Of a DNA stretch of 64,000 nt, positions 54,495 to 62,857 are shown one piece after another. The stretch lies in NCBI RefSeq assembly GCF_023256325.1, contig NZ_JAGDXI010000044.1, positions 1-64,000 on the forward strand. Reading direction: 5' to 3'. The stretch is from Caldisphaera sp. GTDB lineage: Archaea > Thermoproteota > Thermoprotei_A > Sulfolobales > Acidilobaceae. The notes below the pieces were generated by a model. That model was not told the origin of the DNA and made no database searches. It saw only the letters and a program-made list of their open reading frames with translations. Both the position numbers and the translations under genes were made by a program. Within the stretch, counting starts at the first letter, position 1, and each line of letters starts with the position of its first letter.

Positions 54495-56195
54495 ATGGGT
54501 AATTTATACGATAAAAAGTCACTAAATGAGATTAAAAACTCTTTAGAGAAATGGGAAAAAGAAACTCTCCAAAATTGGATAAAACAAGTACCAGAGCGTG
54601 AAAAGGAGTTTACTAATCTAAGCAATATACCAATAAAGATTTTGTACACGCCTGCAGATTTGGAGGACTTTGATTATAATTCTAAGTTAGGATTTCCGGG
54701 AAGTTATCCATTTACAAGAGGAATACATGCAACTATGTATAGAGCGAGACTTTGGACAATGAGAATGTTTAGTGGTTTTGGAGGACCTGAGGAAACCAAC
54801 AAAAGATTAAAGTTTTTAATAGAGCATGGAGAAACTGGTCTTAGCCTGGCATTTGATTACCCAACATTGATTGGGATAGACCCAGACGATCCAATGGCCG
54901 AAGGGGAAGTTGGTATTGTAGGAGTGAGTGTGCCTACAATTGAAGATATGAGGGTAGTATTTGATGGAATAAATATGGGAGAAGTAACAACAAACATGAC
55001 TATTAATCCCCCAGCTCCTGTATTGTTAAGCTTTTATGTTGGAGTCGCCGAAATGCAAGGAGTTCCCTATGATAAAATTGGTGGAACGACACAAAATGAT
55101 CCTTTAAAAGAATTTATAGCACAAAAAAGCTATGTATTTCCTCCAGAACCTGCAGTAAGGGTTAGCATGGATCTAATAGAGTGGAGTGTTAAAAATCTAC
55201 CAAAATGGAATCCTATAAGCGTAAGCGGATATCATATTAGAGAAGCAGGCTCAACAGCTGTTCAGGAACTAGCTTTTACAATAGCAGATGGAATTGAATA
55301 TGTAAGACAGTTAATTTCAAGGGGATTAGATGTAGATGAATTTGCCCATAGAATAAGCTTCTTCTGGGACTCTCATATAAACTTCTTTGAAGAGATAGCA
55401 AAGTTTAGAGCTGCTAGAAGAATGTGGGCAAAAATTATGAAAGAATGGTTCCATGCTAAAAAAGAAAGAAGTATGTGGATGAGATTTCATACTCAGACAG
55501 CCGGCGTTTCTTTAACAGCACAACAACCTTGGAATAATATAATTAGAACTACAATAGAGGCCATGGCGGCTGTTCTAGGAGGGACTCAAAGCTTGCACAC
55601 AAATAGCTTTGATGAACCTTTTAGAGTACCAAGTGAATTTGCAGCTAAAATAGCTTTAAGAACTCAACAAATAATTGCCTACGAATCAGGCATAGCAGAT
55701 ACTATAGATCCCCTAGCTGGAAGCTATTATGTAGAATGGCTTACAGACGAGATTGAGGAAAAAGCCTGGAATTATATAGACAGAATAGAAAAACTTGGAG
55801 GGATGTTAGAAGCTGTTAAGAAAGGATTTCCACAAAGGGAATTAACTGATGCTAGCTATAATTATCAAAAACAAGTGGAAGAGAAGAAAAAATATATAGT
55901 AGGCGTTAACATTTTTGAAGATAATCAAGTAGATGAAATTAGAAATGTGCCATTGCTTGAGTTTGATCAAGCAGAAATAGAGAGAAGACAAAAGAACAGA
56001 ATAAGTAAAATAAGAAGCGAAAGAAATAAAGAATTGTGGGAAAGATCTTTAAATGAGCTAAGAAAAGCAGCCGAAAAAGATGTAAACCTGATGCCTTATA
56101 TATTACAAGCAGCAAAAGCTAAAGCAACTTTGGGAGAAATAATTAGTACATTAAAAGAGGTGTTTGGGTCATATGTTGAGCCTCCAATATACTAA
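54495..56195 (+). CDS. mcmA1: Methylmalonyl-CoA mutase, large (catalytic) subunit
   Basis: Interconverts (R)-methylmalonyl-CoA and succinyl-CoA using adenosylcobalamin. At 566 aa it contains only the TIM-barrel substrate domain; the B12 domain is the next gene. Family segments are [69 protein letters not shown] and [43 protein letters not shown] 54495 directly follows GGGGAGAGTA; the ORF-track ATG at 54483 lies before that site. The 3' end overlaps the small subunit by 23 nt. Confidence 0.95.
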   Translation: MGNLYDKKSLNEIKNSLEKWEKETLQNWIKQVPEREKEFTNLSNIPIKILYTPADLEDFDYNSKLGFPGSYPFTRGIHATMYRARLWTMRMFSGFGGPEETNKRLKFLIEHGETGLSLAFDYPTLIGIDPDDPMAEGEVGIVGVSVPTIEDMRVVFDGINMGEVTTNMTINPPAPVLLSFYVGVAEMQGVPYDKIGGTTQNDPLKEFIAQKSYVFPPEPAVRVSMDLIEWSVKNLPKWNPISVSGYHIREAGSTAVQELAFTIADGIEYVRQLISRGLDVDEFAHRISFFWDSHINFFEEIAKFRAARRMWAKIMKEWFHAKKERSMWMRFHTQTAGVSLTAQQPWNNIIRTTIEAMAAVLGGTQSLHTNSFDEPFRVPSEFAAKIALRTQQIIAYESGIADTIDPLAGSYYVEWLTDEIEEKAWNYIDRIEKLGGMLEAVKKGFPQRELTDASYNYQKQVEEKKKYIVGVNIFEDNQVDEIRNVPLLEFDQAEIERRQKNRISKIRSERNKELWERSLNELRKAAEKDVNLMPYILQAAKAKATLGEIISTLKEVFGSYVEPPIY

Positions 56196-56604
56196 ATATC
56201 AATATAAGGTATTGGTTGCAAAGTTAGGAATTGATGGCCACGATAGAGGGGCTAAAGTCATAGCAAGAGCATTAAAAGATGCTGGATTTGAAGTTATATA
56301 CACAGGAATAAGGCAAACCCCAGAACAAATAGTTTCAGCAGCATTACAGGAAGATGTTGATGTAATAGGAGTAAGCATCTTAAGCGGAGCTCATGTACAT
56401 CACATGAACAAACTTATGGAAGAACTTAAAAATGCTGGGGCCGAAGATATACCCGTTGTTGTTGGAGGAACCATACCTATTATAGATGTAGATGAACTAA
56501 AGAAAATAGGTGTTAAGGAAGTCTTTTTACCAGGAGAAAGTTTAAACAGGATCGTCGATATTGTAAGGAGATTGGCAGAAGAAAAGAGAAAAGCAGAAAA
56601 ATAG
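56173..56604 (+). CDS. mcmA2: Methylmalonyl-CoA mutase, cobalamin-binding subunit
   Basis: The separate B12-binding domain of the mutase, about 143 aa. The base-off motif DxHxxG is [16 protein letters not shown] near residue 20, with [15 protein letters not shown] near 70 and the closing GGTIP near 105. The ATG at 56173 follows GAGGTG at 10 nt; the TTG at 56164 is too close to it. The overlap with mcmA1 implies coupled translation to equimolar subunits. Confidence 0.95.
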   Translation: MLSLQYTKYQYKVLVAKLGIDGHDRGAKVIARALKDAGFEVIYTGIRQTPEQIVSAALQEDVDVIGVSILSGAHVHHMNKLMEELKNAGAEDIPVVVGGTIPIIDVDELKKIGVKEVFLPGESLNRIVDIVRRLAEEKRKAEK

Positions 56605-56616
56605 AGGTTGAACTAT

Positions 56617-57603
56617 TTGTCAGTTTCAGAAATAAATTTAGATGAATTACTATATAAAGCGTCAAAGGGTAATTTAAGATCAATTGGAAAAATACTAAGT
56701 TATTTAGAGAACCCTTACACAATGCCAGAAGGTCTTTTAGAAAAACTTGCAAAAATGGCAGGAAAAGCACATGTAATAGGTATTACAGGTATACCAGGCT
56801 CAGGAAAAAGCACGCTAATTTCAAGGCTAATAACATCTTTAAGAAAAAGAGGATATAGGGTAGCAGTTATAGCAATAGATCCAAGCAGTCCAATAAGTGG
56901 GGGGGCTCTCTTAGGGGACAGGCTAAGAATGCAAGAACATGCAACAGATCCCGGTGTTTTTATTAGAAGCATTTCGTCAAAGGGGCTAAAAGGAGGCTTA
57001 AGCTTAGCTGCTTTAACTATGATTGAAGCGTTTGATGCTTTTGGCTACGATAAAATAATTATAGAAACTGTAGGTGTTGGACAATCAGAAGTAGATATTA
57101 TGAATATTGCAAATACTATAGTAGTTGTAACAATGCCCGGAGCAGGTGACGACATACAAGCCTTGAAAGCAGGAGTTATGGAAATAGGAGACATATACGT
57201 ATTAAATAAAGACGATAAAGAAGATGCAACTAAAACGTACGAATATCTTTCATTTGCTTTAGAGAAAGGTGATATAGGATCAAGCGATTCAAGCTGGACG
57301 CCTAAATTAATTAGGACAAGCGCTGTTATGGGGAAGGGTATAGAGGATCTAACGCAAGCATTAGAAGATCATTTCAATTATATAAAAGAAATTGGGAAAA
57401 CAAAAGACAAACTTATCTCTAGGAGAATTTCAATGATAGAACTTCTAGCCGAGCAATTTTTATATGAAGGATTAAAACAGGCATCAAAGGAAATAGATGA
57501 TGAGCTTAGATTATCAGCAGAAGTAGGAAGCCATATATTTAATACTGCGTTAAGATTAGCTAAAAAATCAATAGATTACCTGCCAGAAAGCAAAAAAGAA
57601 TAA
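56617..57603 (+). CDS. meaB: MeaB/ArgK-type G3E GTPase, methylmalonyl-CoA mutase chaperone
   Basis: A P-loop GTPase that protects and reloads methylmalonyl-CoA mutase with cobalamin. Walker A is GITGIPGSGKSTLIS near residue 50. IAIDPSSPISGGALLGDRLRMQEH near 85, IIETVGVGQSEVDI near 145 and VLNKDDKEDA near 190 are diagnostic. Length is 328 aa. TTG 56617 has AGGTTG upstream; the ORF-track TTG at 56608 is within that site. As the third gene of the mutase operon its role is well supported by context. Confidence 0.95.
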   Translation: MSVSEINLDELLYKASKGNLRSIGKILSYLENPYTMPEGLLEKLAKMAGKAHVIGITGIPGSGKSTLISRLITSLRKRGYRVAVIAIDPSSPISGGALLGDRLRMQEHATDPGVFIRSISSKGLKGGLSLAALTMIEAFDAFGYDKIIIETVGVGQSEVDIMNIANTIVVVTMPGAGDDIQALKAGVMEIGDIYVLNKDDKEDATKTYEYLSFALEKGDIGSSDSSWTPKLIRTSAVMGKGIEDLTQALEDHFNYIKEIGKTKDKLISRRISMIELLAEQFLYEGLKQASKEIDDELRLSAEVGSHIFNTALRLAKKSIDYLPESKKE

Positions 57604-57676
57604 ATATATTTTATTTTTAAAAAATTAAAGCTACGTTTATTAAGGGTTCTATTTAATTTAATATAAGGTGAAAGAT

Positions 57677-57934
57677 TTGAGCGAGCAAAAGAAAGAAAAA
57701 ACCTCCCAAGACTCACAAATAATAGAAGAGTTAGGATATCCAGCAGAAGTGATACAATTAATAGGCAGAACTGGGGTAGCTGGAGAAGTTACTCAGGTTA
57801 GAGTTAGAATTCTTGAAGGCAAAGATAAAGGTAGGATAATAACAAGAAATGTAATGGGCGCAGTAAGAATAGGAGATATAATAATTTTAAGAGAAACGGA
57901 AAGAGAGGCGAGAAAATTAACAAGAAAGAGGTAA
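57677..57934 (+). CDS. rps28e: Ribosomal protein eS28
   Basis: Archaeal/eukaryotic small-subunit protein eS28, 85 aa, an OB fold near the mRNA exit. [59 protein letters not shown] is diagnostic. The N-terminal 20 residues are a charged extension. TTG 57677 follows GGTGA by 6 nt; the ORF-track GTG is part of that site. It lies 9 nt upstream of the Pop5 gene. Confidence 0.95.
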   Translation: MSEQKKEKTSQDSQIIEELGYPAEVIQLIGRTGVAGEVTQVRVRILEGKDKGRIITRNVMGAVRIGDIIILRETEREARKLTRKR

Positions 57935-57943
57935 AAATAAGTA

Positions 57944-58399
57944 ATGAATTTTTACTTTTTATACATTATTCTATTATCAATTATTATTGCAACTATTATT
58001 AGTACTTTCATCACATATATTTTAAATAAAAGTTATTTTAATAAATTATCAAAAAACTTTATAATAATACCAAAAAAGTCCAAGATAAAAAAATCAAGAA
58101 AAAGATATTTAGTTTTTGAAATAGCTACATCGAAACAAATAGACCCTGGTTTATTAGAAAATGCCATTAGGGAAAAATATAAAGAGTTATTTGGAGCAAC
58201 AAATCTTGCAGATTCCTATTTAAAATTAATATATTTTAATAACGTGACAAATAGAGGTATAATAAGAATCAAACACATATATGTTGACTATCTTCTGTCT
58301 TCGTTATCTCTATTAAGAAAAATAGATAATAATGATATATTAATAATACCAATAAAGACGAGCGGTACTATTAACAAAGCAAAAAAGTTACTCTCTTAG
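57944..58399 (+). CDS. rnp2: RNase P protein Pop5 (Rnp2) with N-terminal membrane segment
   Basis: A Pop5/Rpp14-type RNase P subunit of 151 aa. The RRM-like domain spans about residues 50-150: KRYLVFEIATSKQIDPGLLENAIREKYKELFGATNLADSYLKLIYFNNVTNRGIIRIKHIYVDYLL and the terminal PIKTSGTINKAKKLLS. Unusually, the first 28 residues (MNFYFLYIILLSIIIATIISTFITYILN) form a transmembrane helix, and no ATG, GTG or TTG lies between it and the domain. GAGGT lies 10 nt before the ATG. It is co-transcribed with eS28 and convergent with the OBG-type GTPase (4-nt overlap). Confidence 0.82.
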   Translation: MNFYFLYIILLSIIIATIISTFITYILNKSYFNKLSKNFIIIPKKSKIKKSRKRYLVFEIATSKQIDPGLLENAIREKYKELFGATNLADSYLKLIYFNNVTNRGIIRIKHIYVDYLLSSLSLLRKIDNNDILIIPIKTSGTINKAKKLLS

Positions 58400-59634
58400 C
58401 CTTTACCTGCCGTTGCAACTATTTTTATGACATCATTTTCATTTAATAAATAACCTGCACCTATTCTTTGTTTATTCTTAGCATTTATTGCATAAAGAAA
58501 AGTTTTAGCTAAATCGCTATGAATTTTACTAGCTAAATCTTTTGCTGTAGAACCTTTGCGTATTAATATTACATCTGGCAAAATCCTATTCTTTTTATCT
58601 GTATATTTATTTATGTCCTCAACAGGATATACTGGTATCAATTTTAAAGAATTAAATAAGGCCTCGTTTATTGCTTGTACTACCCCTGTTCCTTTATACT
58701 TTTCCATAATATTCTGTTTAATTAATTCTAACGCACTTTTAGTTTTACTATCAATTTCTGTCTGGTTTATCTTAAAATCTTGATCTCCTGGTATATACTC
58801 TATAGCCTTCTTTTTTCTTAGCTTTCTTAACAATAATTCAGCTGCTGCGCTAGCTGGAATTACAGGATATTCCTTAAAAGTATTTTTAATTTTCTCAAAA
58901 TTTTTTTCACTACCAGGTATGTCAATTTTGTTCGCAACTATTACCATAGGTTTAGTAAGTCTTCTAATTTCTTTTAACAGATTTTTTAAGTCTTGTTTAT
59001 TTATTTTAAATAGCTCATTAGAAGATATCTTTAAGTGATCCAAAGCAACTTCTATTTGCTCTTTTAAAATTCCAAAGCCAGATAACCTTTGCGAAAATTC
59101 TTCCAGTGGATCTTTTATCGCACCAATAGCATACTGCTTTAAAAACTTATCCCAGTCTTTTTCTACAGATTGATATATCCATTCATCAATTTCATCCACA
59201 ACAAATTTTATTTCATCTACAGGATCATATGTTCCAGGTCTTGACACTACTCCTTCAGGACTTGTTGAACCACTTGAATCAACAATTAATAGAAAAACAT
59301 CTGCTCTTCTTAAATCATCAAGAAATTTATTTCCTAAACCCCTGCCTTGATGGGCTCCAGGAACTAAACCAGCCACGTCCATCATTTTTACTGGTATAAG
59401 CCTCTCCCCATTTTCACATACGCTATTAGATGCATCGCATTTAGGTAAACCTAGCTCTATATGTACGCATTTTCTTCTCGCATATCCAATACCTACATTT
59501 GGTTCTATTGTAACAAAGGGTCTATTTTCTATAGGAACCTCAATTTCTGTTGCAGCACTAAAGAAAGTTGATTTCCCGACATTAGTCTTACCAACAACCC
59601 CTATTAACGAATCAGTTGGCTCCAAACCTTTCAT
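58396..59634 (-). CDS. OBG/YchF-related GTP-binding protein with TGS domain
   Basis: A 412-aa TRAFAC-class P-loop NTPase. G1 is GVVGKTNVGKSTFF near residue 12, G3 is MMDVAGLVPGAHQGRGLGNKFLDDLRRAD near 85, and G4 appears as VANKIDIPG near 235, so guanine specificity is likely, unlike ATP-specific YchF. A helical insertion (about 130-220) follows the G domain, and a TGS domain closes the protein (ILIRKGSTAKDLASKIHSDLAKTFLYAINA). It probably acts on the ribosome; the exact role is unknown. Confidence 0.85.
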   Translation of the reverse strand: MKGLEPTDSLIGVVGKTNVGKSTFFSAATEIEVPIENRPFVTIEPNVGIGYARRKCVHIELGLPKCDASNSVCENGERLIPVKMMDVAGLVPGAHQGRGLGNKFLDDLRRADVFLLIVDSSGSTSPEGVVSRPGTYDPVDEIKFVVDEIDEWIYQSVEKDWDKFLKQYAIGAIKDPLEEFSQRLSGFGILKEQIEVALDHLKISSNELFKINKQDLKNLLKEIRRLTKPMVIVANKIDIPGSEKNFEKIKNTFKEYPVIPASAAAELLLRKLRKKKAIEYIPGDQDFKINQTEIDSKTKSALELIKQNIMEKYKGTGVVQAINEALFNSLKLIPVYPVEDINKYTDKKNRILPDVILIRKGSTAKDLASKIHSDLAKTFLYAINAKNKQRIGAGYLLNENDVIKIVATAGKG

Positions 59635-59752
59635 CCTATTTATAAATATTTTATAAATATTTTAAATCTCATCTTTTAGTAAAGATGATTTTGCTTTTTT
59701 GCTCAAAAGAATAAATATTCCATTGCAGTAAATTATAAAAATCTTAGTATTA

Positions 59753-60325
59753 TTATATTTCCTTTATCTTATTAGTTCTTGCCATTATTGTATCTAAGTT
59801 TTGGGCTTTACCTTCCTTGCAAACAATATAAGAAAGGGAGCCATTTGCTACTATAATTCTAACTGTTACATTACCATCTTTAAATGAAACCTCATTTTCC
59901 ATAATTTCAGGTTGATAACCATATAATTTAAGGGAATTAATAATAGAATCTAAACTTATGTTTTCCTTTTTTTCTTGGCTAAAGTTAAAAGATTCTGAAA
60001 GTTTTTTTGCATATTCGGCAACATTACTGCAGCTGTCCTTATACTCATTATATAATTTTTCTAAAATTGTCTTTAAAACATCTTCTATGTGGAGAGACCT
60101 TGTATAAGAAACTAAATCACCCCATTCTTCACTTTGTAAATAATTAATTATTTTCTGGGGATCTCCACCATAGATGCTAAATTTATACTTCGTCTCAGCA
60201 TAACCTATTTTCTTTTTAATTTCTTCTATAATATTTGATGATATTTTACTAGAATAATCTGAAACAACATTATTAACTATATTCCTCATAAAATCTTTGC
60301 TTGGCTTGCACTCATTATTACTCAA
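59753..60325 (-). CDS. Uncharacterised 190-aa protein
   Basis: I do not recognise this protein. It is soluble, mostly helical in the first 125 residues (IVNNVVSDYSSKISSNIIEEIKKKIG, EDVLKTILEKLYNEYKDS), with a small alpha/beta C-terminus (SIINSLKLYGYQPEIMENEVSFKDGNVTVRIIVANGSLSYIVCKEGKAQNLDTIM). No signal peptide or membrane segment is present. The start overlaps the TRAM gene stop by 4 nt, so they are translated together, which hints at an RNA-related role. Confidence 0.65.
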   Translation of the reverse strand: MSNNECKPSKDFMRNIVNNVVSDYSSKISSNIIEEIKKKIGYAETKYKFSIYGGDPQKIINYLQSEEWGDLVSYTRSLHIEDVLKTILEKLYNEYKDSCSNVAEYAKKLSESFNFSQEKKENISLDSIINSLKLYGYQPEIMENEVSFKDGNVTVRIIVANGSLSYIVCKEGKAQNLDTIMARTNKIKEI

Positions 60326-60627
60326 CTATTCCTCTCCTCCACTTGCTCTACTGTTCCAATTATAGTATTTCCTTTGATTGATTCTATTCTTACATTGACT
60401 TTATCTCCAGGATACACTTCGCCTTTAACAAAAACCTTGTAATTTTTGTATAAAGCTAAACCTCTACCGTTTTCGTCCATATTCCCTATAGTTACCTTTA
60501 TTAAATCTCCTTGGTTTAGCATTATTTTTTCGTTTGTATCCCTGTATGTAGGATATGAACTAAGTCTGTGAAAATCTGTTCTATACAGATCTTCTTTCTC
60601 TGATTGTTTACGTCTCCTGTTCACCAT
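60322..60627 (-). CDS. TRAM-domain small protein
   Basis: A 101-aa protein: a basic N-terminus (NRRRKQSEKEDLYRTDFHRL) followed by a TRAM domain (KIMLNQGDLIKVTIGNMDENGRGLALYKNYKVFVKGEVYPGDKVNVRIESIKGNTIIGTVEQ, about 35-100). Stand-alone TRAM proteins in archaea bind RNA and have been proposed as RNA chaperones. Start choices are GTG 60633, ATG 60627 and GTG 60624; GGGTG lies just upstream. It is first in a two-gene operon, divergent from sucC. Confidence 0.85.
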   Translation of the reverse strand: MVNRRRKQSEKEDLYRTDFHRLSSYPTYRDTNEKIMLNQGDLIKVTIGNMDENGRGLALYKNYKVFVKGEVYPGDKVNVRIESIKGNTIIGTVEQVEERNS

Positions 60628-60783
60628 ATACACCCATAGTTTCCAAATGTAAATGTTAAGTCTATCGCTTATATATTCTTTTTCTTACTTTTTTATAGAA
60701 ATTTCATGTTCTATTATTATATAATAAAAACCTTAATAAAAGAATTTAATTAAGTTTCAAGCATGATACAATAGGTGAAAGGA

Positions 60784-61917
60784 TTGAAACTGTTTGAGTT
60801 CGAAGCGAAAGAAATAATAAAAAATTATGGTTTTGAGGTACCTCAAAGCGTTTTAATAAAAAAAGGTGATGATATAGAAAAAAAGATTAAGGAGGCAAAT
60901 ATAGAGCCTCCATTAGTTGTTAAAGCCCAAGTATTAGTTGCAGGAAGAGGCAAATCAGGAGGGATTAAATTAGTTAAATCAATCGATGAAGCTGTAAAAA
61001 CTGCTCAAATATTATTTGAAACTCCTATAAAAGGAATAAAACCATCTTTCATTTTAATAGAAAAAGCTATACCTCATGAAAATGAGCTATACGTTGGCAT
61101 AGTTATTGACAGATCATTAAGAATGCCTTTAGTATTAGCATCAAAATATGGAGGAGTTGATATAGAAGAAATTGCAAGAACTAAACCTGAAAGCATAATA
61201 AGATATCCAATTAATACAGTTATAGGATTAAGAAGCTATGAAGCAAGAATCATAGGTAAGAGTATTGGAGTTACAGGCAAGGCATTAAATAGTTTTGAAA
61301 AATTCTTGACGACTCTCTACAAAGCCTTTATAGAATATGATGCGGAATTAGCCGAGAGTAATCCATTAGCTTATCTAAACGATAAAGTTTTGCCACTAGA
61401 CCTTAGAATAACAATAGATGATAATTCATTATTTAGACATGAAAACTATGCAAAGACTGAGGAAGAAAGACTTGGAGAAAATACTGAATATGAAATTAAA
61501 GCTCATGAACTTGATCTAGCTTTCGTTGAACTTGATGGAGACATAGGAGTTTTAGGTAATGGAGCAGGTCTTACAATGACAACTATGGATCTGATCTACG
61601 AATATGGCGGGAAACCTGCAAACTTCTTGGATATGGGTGGAGGAGCAGATGCAGAGCACGTAAAGACCTGTGTCAAATTCTTGCTTGATTATCCAAAGGC
61701 TAAAAAAATATTCATAAACATGTTTGGAGGAATAACAAGGGCTGATGAGGTAGCAAAAGGTGTAGTAATGGCATTAAATGAGTCAAAAGTTAAAAAACCT
61801 ATAGTAATTAGATTAACTGGTACCAATGAGGAGCAAGGAAGAGAAATATTAAAGAAAGCTGGTATAGAAGCTTTTAATGATCCAATAGAAGCTGTTAAAG
61901 TTGTAGTTAGTAAATAA
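60784..61917 (+). CDS. sucC: Succinyl-CoA synthetase (ADP/GDP-forming), beta subunit
   Basis: The ATP-grasp subunit, which couples succinyl-CoA cleavage to nucleotide phosphorylation. KLFEFEAKEIIKNYGFEVPQS at the N-terminus, VVKAQVLVAGRGKSGGIKL near residue 45, AELAESNPLAYL near 195, and GGKPANFLDMGGGADAEHVKTC plus NMFGGITRADEVAKG near 280-325 are diagnostic. TTG 60784 has GGTGA 5 nt upstream. sucD follows by 12 nt. Its product links to the methylmalonyl-CoA mutase operon 3 kb upstream through succinyl-CoA. Confidence 0.96.
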   Translation: MKLFEFEAKEIIKNYGFEVPQSVLIKKGDDIEKKIKEANIEPPLVVKAQVLVAGRGKSGGIKLVKSIDEAVKTAQILFETPIKGIKPSFILIEKAIPHENELYVGIVIDRSLRMPLVLASKYGGVDIEEIARTKPESIIRYPINTVIGLRSYEARIIGKSIGVTGKALNSFEKFLTTLYKAFIEYDAELAESNPLAYLNDKVLPLDLRITIDDNSLFRHENYAKTEEERLGENTEYEIKAHELDLAFVELDGDIGVLGNGAGLTMTTMDLIYEYGGKPANFLDMGGGADAEHVKTCVKFLLDYPKAKKIFINMFGGITRADEVAKGVVMALNESKVKKPIVIRLTGTNEEQGREILKKAGIEAFNDPIEAVKVVVSK

Positions 61918-61929
61918 GGGTGATAAAAA

Positions 61930-62811
61930 ATGGGTATATTAGTTAATGAAAATACAAGATTAATTGTACAAGGAATAACTGGAAATGAGGGTTCATTCCA
62001 CACTAAACTTATGCTGGACTATGGAACAAAAATAGTTGCAGGTGTTACTCCTGGAAAAGGAGGTATGAATGTACACGGAGTACCAGTTTACGATACAGTA
62101 GTAGAAGCTGTTAAAGAACATCCAGAAGCAAATTCCTCAATAATATTTGTACCAGCTAAATTCGCAGCAGATGCTGTTTATGAATCAGTAGATGCAGGCC
62201 TAAAACTAGTTGTAGTTATAACTGAGCATATTCCTGTTCATGATTCGCTTGAATTCATAAATTATGCAAAGTCCAAGGGAGTTAATGTAATTGGACCTAA
62301 TTGCCCAGGCGCAATAACTCCAGGGAAGGCTAAGGTTGGTATAATGCCAGCTCATGTATTTACTCCAGGTCCAGTAGGTATTGCTTCTAGAAGCGGAACA
62401 CTAACATATGAAGTCAGCTATGCGTTATCAAGAGCCGGTATTGGGCAATCAACAGTTATTGGAATTGGAGGAGATCCAGTCATAGGGTTAACTTTCACAG
62501 AGGTTATGGAATACTATGAAAAAGACCCTCAAACCAAAGCGTTAATAATAGTAGGTGAAATTGGAGGAGACGCAGAAGAAAGAGCTGCCAAGATGGTTGA
62601 AGAAAAGAGATTCACTAAGCCTGTAGTGGCATTTATTGCAGGTAGAACTGCTCCAGAAGGCAAAAGAATGGGGCATGCAGGAGCTATAATAATGCTTGGC
62701 TCTGGAACATATAAAGACAAAGTTGAGAGACTTGAAAGCGTTGGTATAAAAGTCGCTAAGACTCCTTTCGAACTACCAAAATTAGTTAGCGATGCCATGA
62801 AATCTCTCTAA
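61930..62811 (+). CDS. sucD: Succinyl-CoA synthetase, alpha subunit
   Basis: The CoA-binding and phosphohistidine subunit, 293 aa. [32 protein letters not shown] at the N-terminus is the CoA-binding Rossmann part, [11 protein letters not shown] is near residue 120, and the active histidine lies in [12 protein letters not shown] near 248. GGGTGAT precedes the ATG by 5-6 nt. It forms an operon with sucC. Confidence 0.97.
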   Translation: MGILVNENTRLIVQGITGNEGSFHTKLMLDYGTKIVAGVTPGKGGMNVHGVPVYDTVVEAVKEHPEANSSIIFVPAKFAADAVYESVDAGLKLVVVITEHIPVHDSLEFINYAKSKGVNVIGPNCPGAITPGKAKVGIMPAHVFTPGPVGIASRSGTLTYEVSYALSRAGIGQSTVIGIGGDPVIGLTFTEVMEYYEKDPQTKALIIVGEIGGDAEERAAKMVEEKRFTKPVVAFIAGRTAPEGKRMGHAGAIIMLGSGTYKDKVERLESVGIKVAKTPFELPKLVSDAMKSL

Positions 62812-62857
62812 TCTTTTCTTCCCTAATAAGCTAGTTTTCTTAAGTTATAATAAAAAA

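Noticed and set aside
54365-54649. 94-aa ORF antisense to the start of mcmA1
   Set aside because: Overlaps well-supported coding sequence and its ribosome-binding site; the translation looks non-biological.
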